A DNA stretch of 50,294 nucleotides from a virus, in IMG/VR virus record IMGVR_UViG_3300037993_000208, positions 1-50,294 of that record; one strand, 5' to 3'. The notes beneath the pieces were generated by a model. The model made no database searches. It saw nothing but the letters and a program-made list of their open reading frames with translations, and was not told where the DNA came from. Below are positions 15,179 through 23,146 of the stretch, one piece after another. How positions within the stretch are numbered: the stretch's first letter is position 1; each line of letters opens with the position of its first letter. Both the position numbers and the translations under genes were made by a program.

Positions 15179-15514
15179 ATGGAGCCGAATCTTGAAAACT
15201 GCCAGCACGATGTAATCACCGAATCCTGCCCGATCTGCAAACTGGTATGGACTCCCGAGGTCATTCAGGCAGCGAAACGCGCATCGCTTGCGATGGCCGA
15301 GTTCTGGGACGAACTGAGACAGTTTGAGATCGCGAGCAAAATGGACTTCGACGGAACTGCCGAGATGATCGGCATACTTGCGAGCGAGCACGGTTATCCG
15401 CCGAGCATAGACGATCTGGGGGACCAGACCGTGATCGGTCACTTGCGGAGTATGCTTGCCGAGCAAGTGCGGCCCCGGCCTACGCCGCTGGAAGGTCCGG
15501 TCTGCAATGGATGA
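15179..15514 (+). CDS. hypothetical protein with Cys/His pair
   Basis: A 111-residue protein starting MEPNLENCQHDVITESCPIC, with Cys8, His10, Cys17 and Cys20 near the N-terminus as a possible zinc site and a helical middle. GAGGGAGA lies 7 nt before the ATG. It overlaps the next gene by 8 nt. Confidence 0.7.
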   Translation: MEPNLENCQHDVITESCPICKLVWTPEVIQAAKRASLAMAEFWDELRQFEIASKMDFDGTAEMIGILASEHGYPPSIDDLGDQTVIGHLRSMLAEQVRPRPTPLEGPVCNG

Positions 15515-15740
15515 CGAAATCAAAATCGTGGTTGGCGTCTGCCGCGAGGATAATCCCCGCGACGTTGACGAAGCCTACGGGGCAGGAACGTATGATCGAC
15601 TGTTCCCGCCTAAGACTTGGGAAGCGGACGCCAATCGGCTATTCCCCCAAGGGTGCCAGTGTACCGATTGCAATAGCGGCGGGGATTGCGACTGGTGCAA
15701 AGTTTACTATGATGGCCCGCCAGAAACGGAAGAGTCATGA
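15507..15740 (+). CDS. small Cys-rich hypothetical protein
   Basis: A 77-residue protein from MDDEIKIVVGVC. The C-terminal half contains CQCTDCNSGGDCDWCKVYY, five Cys within 15 residues, a compact metal-binding cluster. It overlaps the upstream stop and the downstream start, so it is translationally coupled on both sides. Confidence 0.7.
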   Translation: MDDEIKIVVGVCREDNPRDVDEAYGAGTYDRLFPPKTWEADANRLFPQGCQCTDCNSGGDCDWCKVYYDGPPETEES

Positions 15741-15949
15741 AGCACGCCCACAACTGCGGTTACAACAGACTCAAAGGTCACCCTCTCGCGCCTACACGCC
15801 GTTCTTGCAGGTTAGACTGCGAGTGCCGATGTCATCATCCGTTGTACCGACCGGCAAAGCAGGTAGTCGCGTGCTGGGAACGCGGCGATCTGGCGCAGGC
15901 GGTGAGACAACTGGCGCGAGCGGTAAAGGAGTTCGAGGGCGAGGACTAG
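15737..15949 (+). CDS. small Cys/His-rich hypothetical protein
   Basis: A 70-residue protein with MKHAHNCGYN at the start and CRLDCECRCHHP near residue 24. Four Cys and several His suggest zinc binding. The C-terminus is a helix (AVRQLARAVKEFEGED). The ATG overlaps the upstream TGA. Confidence 0.7.
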   Translation: MKHAHNCGYNRLKGHPLAPTRRSCRLDCECRCHHPLYRPAKQVVACWERGDLAQAVRQLARAVKEFEGED

Positions 15950-15961
15950 CACGGTCACGAT

Positions 15962-16228
15962 ATGCCCTCGCTCACTGACAGCCGACCGTGCCTAGAGCGC
16001 TGCCCCAAGTGCGGGCAAAAGTGTACGAGTTATATCGGGCACGGATCATGCTCAACTGCGAACCGTGGCCTAGCGGAGCTTCATTCCTGCTATCGCCACG
16101 TATGGGGGACACTCGCGGAAAGTTGCGAGTCCCAGCGGGCGGCAGCCAGGCTCACGAGGAAGGAAGTTTCCGAGACGATAAAGGGATGTAGACGGTGTGT
16201 TGCAGCCGTGGAGCGGTTAGGTTCATAG
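15962..16228 (+). CDS. small Cys-rich hypothetical protein
   Basis: An 88-residue protein with CLERCPKCGQKC (residues 10-21) and a distal CRRC (about 76-79), plus isolated Cys residues between. The arrangement suggests one or two zinc sites. No family is recognised. Confidence 0.65.
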   Translation: MPSLTDSRPCLERCPKCGQKCTSYIGHGSCSTANRGLAELHSCYRHVWGTLAESCESQRAAARLTRKEVSETIKGCRRCVAAVERLGS

Positions 16229-16256
16229 TCAGGAAAAGAAGGGAGCGCAACTCGTC

Positions 16257-16484
16257 ATGATTACCGATTACGAAGTCATCATACGCAAACTCTCACGCGA
16301 AGGATCAGTGGTCACTGCCGTCTTGGAGCGACAACTGTTTACCCTGTACTCGGACACTCTCGGGGACCGGGGATATTCTCAGAAGTCAATCGAGGCCGAT
16401 CTGGAACTGCGTCCGATACGGTACAAAGCCAATGACGGCATGATGTATACAGGACGGGTGTATAAATTGCTTAGGAGAGGCTGA
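16257..16484 (+). CDS. small hypothetical protein
   Basis: A 75-residue protein (MITDYEVIIRKLSREGSVVT) with a beta-rich look and basic end YKLLRRG. The ATG follows GGGAGCGCAACTCGTC. It is the last gene before the secreted propeller. Function unknown. Confidence 0.65.
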   Translation: MITDYEVIIRKLSREGSVVTAVLERQLFTLYSDTLGDRGYSQKSIEADLELRPIRYKANDGMMYTGRVYKLLRRG

Positions 16485-16495
16485 GGAGGATCGTC

Positions 16496-17683
16496 ATGAA
16501 ACGCACACGAACACGGACACTGGCACTGCTGCTGCCACTGATCGTCACTGTCTTGGCTCAGGCTCAGACCATGACTGCTATTCACGACTTCACGGGTGCC
16601 GATGACGGGGATGCGCCATTCGCACCCTTGACGTGGGACAGCCATGGGAACCTCTATGGCACGACCACGGGAGGTTATGGGCTGCTTGGAGGCAGCACTG
16701 GCGGGCAGGGCACGGTATTCGAGTTGTCTCCCGATGGCTTCGGCGGTTGGACGGAGACAACACTGTATAACTTTTGTCAGCAGACCGATTGTGTGGACGG
16801 GGCGTATCCGTGGCGGTCGCCAGTCATATTCGACGGCCAAGGGAATCTATACGGCACGACAAACTCAGGAGGCGCGTACGGGTACGGCACAGTATTTGAA
16901 CTGAGTCAAGTCGGGGGAGTGTGGACGGAAACTGTTATCTACAGCTTCACCAATAAGGGGGACGGTTGCTTCCCCGAAACCGGCGTGGTCATGGATAAGG
17001 CGGGGAACCTTTATGGCACCACCCAGAGCGTGCCCGTGACATTTGAGCTGAGTCCGCTAGGAGATGGCTTGTGGGCTGAGCAAACGATCTGGAACACGGC
17101 CATCGGCAAGTGGATAGCTATCGACTCGTCGGGGAATCTGTTCGGGGCCAACGCATCGTCAATTTATGAGTTGTCGAACACTACCGGGGTCTGGAAACTA
17201 TCCACGATTGATACCCTGAACGTCAACAGCGGCAGCCCGCTCACGTTCGACAACCAAGGTCGTCTGTACGGTACGACCAAGCAGGGGGGAACGAAAGGCT
17301 ACGGCACAGTGTACCGGCTGACCAAGAGCAAGACCGGGAAGTGGACGGGCAAAAATATTTATGTGTTCAAGGGCGGGAAGCTGGACGGAGCGTATCCGAT
17401 GGCAGGCGTGAGCGTGGACGGGCAAGGGAATGTCTACGGCACAACCTTTATCGGGCCAATAACTGTGGGGTCGTCCGGGTACGGCACAGTGTTCGAGCTG
17501 GTGTATCCGCTGCCGGGATCGACTGTATACAAAGAGAAAGTGTTGTGGAAATTCAGCAACGCGAGCGGGAGCGGCGAGTACCCGCAGGCGAGCGCGGTCG
17601 TGGACGGCAGCGGGAATGTGTATGGCACGACATCCTGTGGAGGCCAGTACGGCAGCGGCATAGTGTTCGAGGTGAAACCGTAA
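16496..17683 (+). CDS. secreted GloVer-repeat beta-propeller-like protein
   Basis: A 395-residue protein with a Sec signal peptide (residues 1-23, LALLLPLIVTVLAQAQ). The mature part is built of about seven repeats with the pattern GNLYGTT(x)GG(x)YGYGTVFEL. This is the signature of the GloVer tandem repeat, a secreted beta-propeller-type family found mostly in Acidobacteriota. Chromosomal relatives usually carry a C-terminal anchor or sorting region, which is missing here. It lies inside a rightward early-type operon with GAGGATC before the ATG. A phage role (surface binding, masking or superinfection exclusion) is inference; a cargo gene taken from the host is equally possible. Confidence 0.85.
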   Translation: MKRTRTRTLALLLPLIVTVLAQAQTMTAIHDFTGADDGDAPFAPLTWDSHGNLYGTTTGGYGLLGGSTGGQGTVFELSPDGFGGWTETTLYNFCQQTDCVDGAYPWRSPVIFDGQGNLYGTTNSGGAYGYGTVFELSQVGGVWTETVIYSFTNKGDGCFPETGVVMDKAGNLYGTTQSVPVTFELSPLGDGLWAEQTIWNTAIGKWIAIDSSGNLFGANASSIYELSNTTGVWKLSTIDTLNVNSGSPLTFDNQGRLYGTTKQGGTKGYGTVYRLTKSKTGKWTGKNIYVFKGGKLDGAYPMAGVSVDGQGNVYGTTFIGPITVGSSGYGTVFELVYPLPGSTVYKEKVLWKFSNASGSGEYPQASAVVDGSGNVYGTTSCGGQYGSGIVFEVKP

Positions 17684-17698
17684 AACGAGGAGGTCGTC

Positions 17699-18040
17699 AT
17701 GAAGGATCGCGTCGTAGAGCAATCTGTGGTCAAAGGCTGTTTCGGATTTCCCATGGGGATCAGATTCTTGGATCGTGAAATCGGGGATTATCCCGAGAAG
17801 GTTGTCGTTTCGACCGTGGATTTGGAAGGCGCTCACAGCGAAGATCCATTGGGCATCTGTTCTCCGGAGCATGGATTCGAGACAGCGATATTCTTGGATG
17901 GATGCACGCTCGTTTCGTTGTTTAGGAAGGGCTACAAAACGCGACGAGAAGCTGTACTCGGTCACAAGTCGGTTGTGCGCAAGCTGCTTTCTTCAAAACT
18001 TCCATTGGCGATAGAGATTCGCTACAACGCATGGGAGTAA
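17699..18040 (+). CDS. hypothetical protein
   Basis: A 113-residue soluble protein from MKDRVVEQSVVKG, with a strong GAGGAGG 5-9 nt before the ATG at 17699. The C-terminal part (SVVRKLLSSKLPLAIEIRYN) is basic and helical. It is not recognised. It is placed between the propeller and a zinc-ribbon gene on the same strand. Confidence 0.7.
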   Translation: MKDRVVEQSVVKGCFGFPMGIRFLDREIGDYPEKVVVSTVDLEGAHSEDPLGICSPEHGFETAIFLDGCTLVSLFRKGYKTRREAVLGHKSVVRKLLSSKLPLAIEIRYNAWE

Positions 18041-18063
18041 AGCGACCAGACTGAGGGCCGATC

Positions 18064-18315
18064 ATGAACCGTATCGACAAGTGCGCGGAGTGCGGCGGTC
18101 AGCTACGCATAGTCAGCCTGAATCGTGACGAGCGCATCAGGCGCCGATGCGGCCAGTCGATGATCGCCAAGTGCTCGCGATGTGGCGTCGAGGTCGCGGT
18201 CGTAAAGAAGGCTTGGCTGCTGTTCGCGCATGAGCAGTGGCAAGCGAAACGAGACCGGGCCCGGGAGAAGATGAGACAGACTGACGAGTACCGGCAACCG
18301 AGTTTGTTTACCTAA
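18064..18315 (+). CDS. zinc-ribbon protein
   Basis: An 83-residue protein with CAECGGQL (about residue 8) and CSRCGVEV (about residue 38), a standard four-Cys ribbon, and a basic helical end (KRDRAREKMRQ). It ends in QPSLF, which resembles the QxxLF beta-clamp-binding motif; interaction with the host sliding clamp is therefore possible. The gene lies 15 nt upstream of the coiled-coil gene. Confidence 0.7.
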   Translation: MNRIDKCAECGGQLRIVSLNRDERIRRRCGQSMIAKCSRCGVEVAVVKKAWLLFAHEQWQAKRDRAREKMRQTDEYRQPSLFT

Positions 18316-18330
18316 AAGGAGAATCGTTTT

Positions 18331-19032
18331 ATGGCGAAGGCAACGAGCGCGATGGCGGTCTCAGGCGAGATCGTGTCTGGCACGGAACTGACAATCGCGG
18401 AATCCAAGTTCCGTAAACAATCACAGTCCCTCTACCAGCAGGCGACTCATTTGTCCGTGACCGATCCCGAATCGCTCAAATCGGCGATCGAGTTCGGGCG
18501 CGGCGTCAACGATCTCATCGCCCAGATCACCGGGTTTTTCAAGCCGCTCAAGAAAGCCGCTAAAGCCTCGCACACGGCATTGTGCGATGCCGAGACCGAA
18601 GCCCTAGCCATCCCCGAGAGTGCGCAGTCTGCCGTGGACGCGGCCATTCGCAGATACCGTCAGGCGGAGGCGGAGAAGGCCCAAGCCGCTGCCGAGAAGG
18701 AACGGGCGAGGCTGGAGGCCCAAGCGATCAAGGAACGGGCTGAGGCTGCACGGCTGCTCCAAAAGGAAGGTGAGAAGAAACTGGCGCGGGAAGTGCTCGC
18801 CGAACCGATAGTCGTGCAGGAAGTCGAGGTCAGGGCAGCGCCCAAGGTCACGGCGGGAACTCGGTACCGCACAGAATGGCATTTCGAGATCACCGACCCA
18901 GCAAAAATCGAGAGACGATTCTTGGTGCCTGACGAGCGATTGATCAGGGCTGAGGTCCGGGAAAAGAAACAGTTGGCGGTCGGCAACATTGCGGGCGTGC
19001 GCGTGTGGAGCACGGAAGAGACCGACTACTGA
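18331..19032 (+). CDS. coiled-coil phage recombination-region protein
   Basis: A 233-residue protein. The N-terminal helical part (ALKSAIEFGRGVNDLIAQ) is followed by a long charged coiled coil (about residues 105-160, rich in EKAQAAAEKERARLEA), then a beta-type C-terminus with TAGTRYRTEWHFEITDPAKI and VRVWSTEETDY. This order matches a widespread phage family found next to recombination genes and often compared with Gam-like proteins; activity is unknown. AAAAGGAG precedes the ATG. Confidence 0.75.
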   Translation: MAKATSAMAVSGEIVSGTELTIAESKFRKQSQSLYQQATHLSVTDPESLKSAIEFGRGVNDLIAQITGFFKPLKKAAKASHTALCDAETEALAIPESAQSAVDAAIRRYRQAEAEKAQAAAEKERARLEAQAIKERAEAARLLQKEGEKKLAREVLAEPIVVQEVEVRAAPKVTAGTRYRTEWHFEITDPAKIERRFLVPDERLIRAEVREKKQLAVGNIAGVRVWSTEETDY

Positions 19033-19095
19033 CAGTTCAGGACGCGGCAGATTTCCAAGCAGTGCAATTCAACAACGAACGAAGGAGGTACGACA

Positions 19096-19551
19096 ATGAA
19101 TGGCAGTGGCGTGAACGTGGATGACGAGCACGAATGGCTGATTGAGAGAGCTTATTTAATGGCCGAGCGCGAGGACGAGCACAACCGGGCGCTATTGGCC
19201 GCAACCTACAACGACGACGAAGTTGACGACGAGGACGTGTTCGCGGACGAACCGAGGGATGACACGTACGATATGCCTGATGATCTTGGCGAGGACGAGC
19301 CCGACAATCCTGATTCCGAAAAGGTCTGGTCGGAGCAGGATGATCCCGAGCTAGACTCGCCTGCGGTCAGGGACAAGCCATTGCCCGCAGCCGAGACCGT
19401 GAGTGCCGAGGTCGGGGCCAAGGTGGTGGCCAACACCTTGGACAAGATCGTGGAGACCGTGCCAAGTCACAAGCCCGCGAAGAAGAAAGCCAAGAAGGCA
19501 ATCAAGAAACGAGTATCGGGCAGGAAAACGAAGAAAGCCAAGAAACACTAA
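19096..19551 (+). CDS. acidic protein with histone-like lysine-rich tail
   Basis: A 151-residue protein whose first 100 residues are very acidic (for example DDEVDDEDVFADEPRDDTYD). The last 25 residues are almost all Lys, Ala and Arg (AKKAIKKRVSGRKTKKAKK), like a histone H1 or DNA-mimic tail. Strong charge separation suggests either DNA condensation or a DNA-mimic anti-defence role; neither is shown. GGAGG precedes the ATG. It is the last rightward gene before a terminator. Confidence 0.7.
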   Translation: MNGSGVNVDDEHEWLIERAYLMAEREDEHNRALLAATYNDDEVDDEDVFADEPRDDTYDMPDDLGEDEPDNPDSEKVWSEQDDPELDSPAVRDKPLPAAETVSAEVGAKVVANTLDKIVETVPSHKPAKKKAKKAIKKRVSGRKTKKAKKH

Positions 19552-19589
19552 ATTGGCGTGGGGTTGACGAGCTACCGTGAGTACGGTAA

Positions 19590-19759
19590 TTTTGAACCAA
19601 ACACAGTTCAAATCATTGGTAACAATACGGTTATTGCATTGGTTCAGGGTCTGGTTCAAATGGCATCGTCCAATGGGACCAGACCCAATTTTTTGGGGTG
19701 TCGTCCAGATGGCTTAAATGAATGATTTAGAGAGGGATACTCTGACGTTGGTTCAAAAA
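19590..19759. repeat. TTGGTTCA repeats in a convergent intergenic region
   Basis: TTTTGAACCAA (19590-19600, inverted), TTGGTTCA (19639-19646), TGGTTCAAA (19652-19660) and TTGGTTCAAAAA (19748-19759) recur in a 270-bp A/T-rich gap between convergent genes. The inverted repeat TACCGT-GAGT-ACGGTA (19573-19588) lies just upstream. These may be binding sites of a regulator or replication initiator. No gene is seen between 19552 and 19822. Confidence 0.5.
19647..19694 (+). terminator. intrinsic terminator of the rightward early operon
   Basis: GGGTCTGGT (19647-19655) pairs perfectly with ACCAGACCC (19678-19686) and is followed by AA and six T residues (19689-19694). It would end rightward transcription before it meets the inverted island. 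Confidence 0.7.
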
Positions 19760-19822
19760 TGAGGAACACTCAGTCTTTATATAAAAGATCAGGGGCGGGG
19801 CGCTCGCGGTTCTGCTCATGTA

Positions 19823-20371
19823 TTAGATTTCACCCTCTCGGCTTTTGCTCTCTGGCAGTCGCCACCTGAAGGCATGCCAATAGGAGCGGTCAGGAAGCGT
19901 AGAATAACAGTGATGGCAGCGATTCATACCCTCTCGTGCGAGGATTTGTCTCGCTTTACTATCCTTGGCTGGCGACCACACTTCCCTGATGCGCTTTTGC
20001 TGCTTGGGGAGGGGCGTGTTGCAGACGGTACAGAGAAGGGTTCCGCAAGGCAAGTGATAACAGGGCGGTTTTCTGGTTTTCCATCCCGTATCGATCCCGA
20101 GAGCCGTAGTTTCCTGCAAAAGATCCGTGTACTCGTTACGCGGCAGCTTTGTGATGAACTTCAGTAGATCTTCTCCCGGTCGAAACCATTCTCCGTGAGA
20201 CCAAAGATGCCGGAATCTCTGGTGGTAGTGGGCGTCGTTGTACGCTTCTTTAATGACGGCAAGACAGATCAGGATGTCGGGGCTAGTCAGTTCTTGAAGG
20301 CGTCTTCGAACGTCGTCGGCATTACCGATTTTGATGTATCCGGTTTCGATGCCTTGAAAGAAATAAACCAT
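19823..20371 (-). CDS. GIY-YIG-like (T5orf172-type) protein with zinc ribbon
   Basis: A 182-residue protein from ATG 20371. Residues 1-85 read MVYFFQGIETGYIKIGNADD, AYNDAHYHQRFRHL and GEWFRPGEDLLKFI, the T5orf172/MUG113 pattern (GYIKIG, His helix, GEWF). The C-terminal part has CGTLLCTVCNT and CHHC, a four-Cys zinc module. It begins 7 nt after the stop of the ATPase gene, so both form one leftward unit. A relative without the zinc module is encoded at 9803-10360. Nuclease activity is likely but not certain. Confidence 0.75.
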   Translation of the reverse strand: MVYFFQGIETGYIKIGNADDVRRRLQELTSPDILICLAVIKEAYNDAHYHQRFRHLWSHGEWFRPGEDLLKFITKLPRNEYTDLLQETTALGIDTGWKTRKPPCYHLPCGTLLCTVCNTPLPKQQKRIREVWSPAKDSKARQILAREGMNRCHHCYSTLPDRSYWHAFRWRLPESKSREGEI

Positions 20372-20378
20372 GGACCAG

Positions 20379-21329
20379 CTACTGTTTTCTCTCGATGCGG
20401 TAATGCCCCCACCTAGCGTATCCGACGTACCCTGCATCTTGCAGTTCAATGAGTCTGCGCTTGATGCTGGACTCAGACAATCCGAACAAGTCGCCAATTT
20501 CAACGATTTCTTTTCTTGACCATATCGATCCGGGATCAAATCCCAAGATCGTCTTGTCGAAGTCGTCGAAGCGGAGTTCCTTGTCGGGAGAGCTATTGAT
20601 CGCCGGGGCCATGATTCCTTGCGTCGTAAACCGATAGTGAAGCAGTTTGGCCAGCCCGCTTTTGGAATGGATGATGATGTTGCGCCGGGGATCGGACGGG
20701 TTGTTGGGATTGACAAAATCAACGGACACGAAGGCCGAACTGCCCTGAAGCCATGAATAGGCGCCGGCAAAGCGATCCCGACCAGACGAGTAGTGATCTT
20801 TTGGTTTCGAGAAGCACCCGCTGGCAATCAGCGTGAGATTGTTCTTGACGAGAAGTTTACTGATCATGGTGAGGGTTGTCGTGACCGCTCCTGGGTCGTT
20901 GGAGTTGCCTGTGCACATGGGGTGAATACCGTCAAGGAATATCACTTCAAGTCCGGGAACGGCGGACATCGCGTTTTGGCACAGAACCTCAAACGATCGC
21001 GGGTCGGCACCGTTGAGGGTGGAGAGGACTTTGACTTCGGCACCCACTCGGGTCATCACGTCCCAAGCGTCTTTGACGGGATGAACGGCGGTGACGTAAC
21101 AGCAAGGCGCGGGGTAGGACTCTTGGCCGAAAATTGGAAGCCCTGCCGTCCAGTCCCGAATAATCTGAAACATCAGGGTGGTTTTGCCTGCGTATGTGGG
21201 ACCACCGAGAAGGGAAATAGAGCCGCGGCGAAACAGCCTGTCAACGATGTAATCGGGAGGCTCTGCGGGTTCGATGGCGTTGGTGTGGGCGGGGGATTTG
21301 GCGACAGATTTGCTGCGTTTAACGGACAT
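20379..21329 (-). CDS. RepA/RecA-like ATPase with C-terminal winged helix
   Basis: A 316-residue protein. Walker A is GGPTYAGKTTLMFQI (about residues 38-52) and a hydrophobic strand ending in Asp (GLEVIFLDGIHPM) is Walker B, in the fold of hexameric RepA-type helicases (AAA_25). The C-terminal 50 residues (GDLFGLSESSIKRRLIEL) form a winged-helix DNA-binding domain. ATG 21329 is preferred: TCCGGAG lies upstream and a TTGACA-N16-TAGAAT promoter about 37 nt further. It could load or move the replication fork. Gene orientation opposes all neighbours. Confidence 0.8.
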   Translation of the reverse strand: MSVKRSKSVAKSPAHTNAIEPAEPPDYIVDRLFRRGSISLLGGPTYAGKTTLMFQIIRDWTAGLPIFGQESYPAPCCYVTAVHPVKDAWDVMTRVGAEVKVLSTLNGADPRSFEVLCQNAMSAVPGLEVIFLDGIHPMCTGNSNDPGAVTTTLTMISKLLVKNNLTLIASGCFSKPKDHYSSGRDRFAGAYSWLQGSSAFVSVDFVNPNNPSDPRRNIIIHSKSGLAKLLHYRFTTQGIMAPAINSSPDKELRFDDFDKTILGFDPGSIWSRKEIVEIGDLFGLSESSIKRRLIELQDAGYVGYARWGHYRIERKQ

Positions 21330-21372
21330 GCGACGAGGGCTCCGGATATGGAAGAAAAGGTTAGCGGACACC

Positions 21373-21400
21373 ATTCTATACCCGGCAGTGAGATTGTCAA
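21373..21400 (-). promoter_or_regulatory. leftward promoter of the ATPase/GIY-YIG island
   Basis: On the minus strand TTGACA (21395-21400), a 16-bp spacer and TAGAAT (21373-21378) precede the ATPase start by a normal leader of about 37 nt. It makes the island transcriptionally independent of the flanking rightward genes. Confidence 0.65.
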
Positions 21401-21432
21401 GCGGTCGCCACGAAATATTTTTCAGAAAAGAC

Positions 21433-21461
21433 TTGACATTTGGCACGACTTCCACGAGAAT
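21433..21461 (+). promoter_or_regulatory. rightward promoter, nearly leaderless
   Basis: TTGACA (21433-21438), 17 bp, then GAGAAT (21456-21461). The ATG of the zinc-finger gene follows only 9 nt later and no Shine-Dalgarno is present. It lies divergent to the ATPase promoter. Confidence 0.5.
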
Positions 21462-21470
21462 CGTTCTGCC

Positions 21471-21644
21471 ATGGGAGCAGCCCTCAAATCGAAATGCAAA
21501 CGCGGTCACCGTCTGGCCGGATGGAACCTTTATCTGCGCAAGGACGGGACGAGAGAATGCCGCCAGTGTTCGCTAGCCAGGACCGCGAAAAGGGACCGGC
21601 AGCGGCGGCGGCTGCGCATGAACAACAACGGTAATGGCAAATGA
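21471..21644 (+). CDS. 57-residue free-standing zinc-finger protein related to HNH accessory domains
   Basis: The product carries CKRGHRLAGWNLYLRKDGTR followed by ECRQC and a very basic Arg-rich tail. The same CxxGH-x(15-19)-CxxC module is found at the C-terminus of the HNH genes at 31369 (CSKGH...CKTC) and 34929 (CKYGH...CRTC). It therefore looks like a solo DNA-binding finger left from, or feeding, a homing endonuclease. The ATG at 21471 follows a promoter by 9 nt; the stop overlaps the next start. Confidence 0.65.
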   Translation: MGAALKSKCKRGHRLAGWNLYLRKDGTRECRQCSLARTAKRDRQRRRLRMNNNGNGK

Positions 21645-22303
21645 AATCTCAAGTCATCGTCATCGAAAGGACAACCGAAACAGTCATGAACACCCGAAAC
21701 CGGAACGACCAATTCCAGACATCGAACTTCTATCGTCTACAACACGACCGTCATGGTCTCCGCCACACCTCGCCCGAGCAGCAATCGGCTCATGACCGGG
21801 CATACTTTTATGTTCTAGTGGGGCTGGCAATCGTGTGCATGCTGTGCATGCTGGTCGCGAAGATGCACAGTCAGGACAACCGGCAGGACGAGCCCAAATC
21901 GGCGCCCGCGTCAACATCGGCGTCAACATCAGCGGCGACGGCGCCCGCGAATGTGCCCCCTGTCACCGTGCCCGTGAAGCCCGAGACGCCGAAGCCATCA
22001 CCATACCAGCCTACGCCCGAGCAGTCCAAGGATCTTCGTATCGCTCAGCTCGAAGCCATCACGGCTCAACAGACGTGGAGCGCCGCCGCCATGAAGCTGC
22101 CCGAATATCAAGCGTTCAATGCGGCCGTCAATCGCATTGGAGAGACGTGTCTGCGAATCCGGCAGGAAAACAAATGGCCGACGGACGTGCAGTGCGACAT
22201 CAACCAGAACCCGATCGTGTTTGGCGTGAGCGCACAACAGCAGCCGCAGACGCAGTCGCAGTCGCCAGTGCCGCCCGAGCAGAAGTCGGAGAAGAAGAAA
22301 TAA
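21641..22303 (+). CDS. single-pass membrane protein with proline-rich periplasmic part
   Basis: A 220-residue protein (175 if started at 21686-type in-frame ATG). One transmembrane helix (about residues 52-70, FYVLVGLAIVCMLCMLVA) is followed by an Ala/Thr/Pro-rich linker (VPVKPETPKPSPYQPTPEQ) and a helical domain with two Cys. The layout resembles an inner-membrane spanin or TonB-like linker protein; nothing else supports lysis. ATG 21641 overlaps the upstream TGA. Confidence 0.7.
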   Translation: MKSQVIVIERTTETVMNTRNRNDQFQTSNFYRLQHDRHGLRHTSPEQQSAHDRAYFYVLVGLAIVCMLCMLVAKMHSQDNRQDEPKSAPASTSASTSAATAPANVPPVTVPVKPETPKPSPYQPTPEQSKDLRIAQLEAITAQQTWSAAAMKLPEYQAFNAAVNRIGETCLRIRQENKWPTDVQCDINQNPIVFGVSAQQQPQTQSQSPVPPEQKSEKKK

Positions 22304-22347
22304 CGGGTGGGATAGGGCAGACAAGCGCGGTAGGGAGGTAAGCGGCG

Positions 22348-22722
22348 ATGACACCTAAACGGATGGAGACCGACCAAGAGCAGCGGGAGCGGCAGGCGTT
22401 TGCGCGCCGCGAGGTATTGAGAAAGTTCATCCGTATTTCTAAAAGCGCTGACGGCTATGACCTAAATCTTGTGCAGGGCGATAACGATTGGGACGAAATT
22501 GGGTGCGAGAAAACCGCTGCGGATGCCGAGTTTGTTCAACGAGCGGTAGCGCGATTCGTAGCCAAACGTGAAAACGCCGCTTATCGGGCAGGCCGAGCCG
22601 ACCAGCGCGAGCAGGACGCGCAGATCGCAGACACATTTATTTCAGATTGGTACTCGGCGGCAACACGCATTGCGGAGGCGATCCGTGGAGCGGAAAGGAG
22701 CAGCCATGACAAGGAGCGATAG
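22348..22722 (+). CDS. hypothetical protein
   Basis: A 124-residue charged, helical protein starting MTPKRMETDQEQRERQAFAR. GGGAGG lies about 9 nt before the ATG. The C-terminus (YSAATRIAEAIRGAERSSHD) overlaps the next gene by 17 nt. No family is recognised. Confidence 0.7.
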   Translation: MTPKRMETDQEQRERQAFARREVLRKFIRISKSADGYDLNLVQGDNDWDEIGCEKTAADAEFVQRAVARFVAKRENAAYRAGRADQREQDAQIADTFISDWYSAATRIAEAIRGAERSSHDKER

Positions 22723-22897
22723 GTTTGATGGAATAGCTTTTCGGAACATGAGTGATCGCTACTTGGTGGATTGTTTTGTGACGCTCGCAGAACGAGTAGC
22801 AGTCAACGACGACTGGATTGCCGAATATACTGGTTGCCGAGAGGAACTTGAAGCTCGACTTAGTCATGCGGGCGCGGGGAAGGAGCAGGACAAATGA
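22706..22897 (+). CDS. small hypothetical protein
   Basis: A 63-residue protein (MTRSDRFDGIAFRNMSDRYL) with GAAAGGAG 6 nt before its ATG. The acidic helical centre and lack of Cys or membrane segments give no functional hint. It overlaps the upstream gene. Confidence 0.6.
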   Translation: MTRSDRFDGIAFRNMSDRYLVDCFVTLAERVAVNDDWIAEYTGCREELEARLSHAGAGKEQDK

Positions 22898-23126
22898 GTT
22901 TAATCGTGCGTGCGGCGTGGAGACACGTACCTGGAGGCCGGTGTTGGTACTTGCCGAGATTATCGGGAAGTGGGAGACGGATAAAACCGCGAACCTGTAC
23001 CCCGGTCAGTGGTACGCTGATCGGAGCACGAAGCCAACCGACGCACGGTTAGAGCCAGCGGGCGTGTCAGGCGAGGGTGTCTTTTGGATTGTTGGCATCT
23101 GTTCGTGGGGCACGCCCGCAGGGTAG
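22866..23126 (+). CDS. hypothetical protein, start uncertain
   Basis: The frame ending at 23126 encodes a convincing C-terminus (WRPVLVLAEIIGKWETDKTA and GVFWIVGICSWGTPAG). ATG 22866 is the nearest upstream start, but the best ribosome site (AAGGAG) precedes an ATG at 22894 in another frame. Either the start is a GTG near 22914, or a frameshift has occurred in the first codons. Function unknown. Confidence 0.5.
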   Translation: MRARGRSRTNEFNRACGVETRTWRPVLVLAEIIGKWETDKTANLYPGQWYADRSTKPTDARLEPAGVSGEGVFWIVGICSWGTPAG

Positions 23127-23146
23127 GAAGTTTTGAAAGGAGCAGT

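Noticed and set aside
17198-17965. A 255-codon minus-strand frame across the GloVer gene
   Set aside because: Antisense of a repeat protein; His/Arg-rich composition without any domain.
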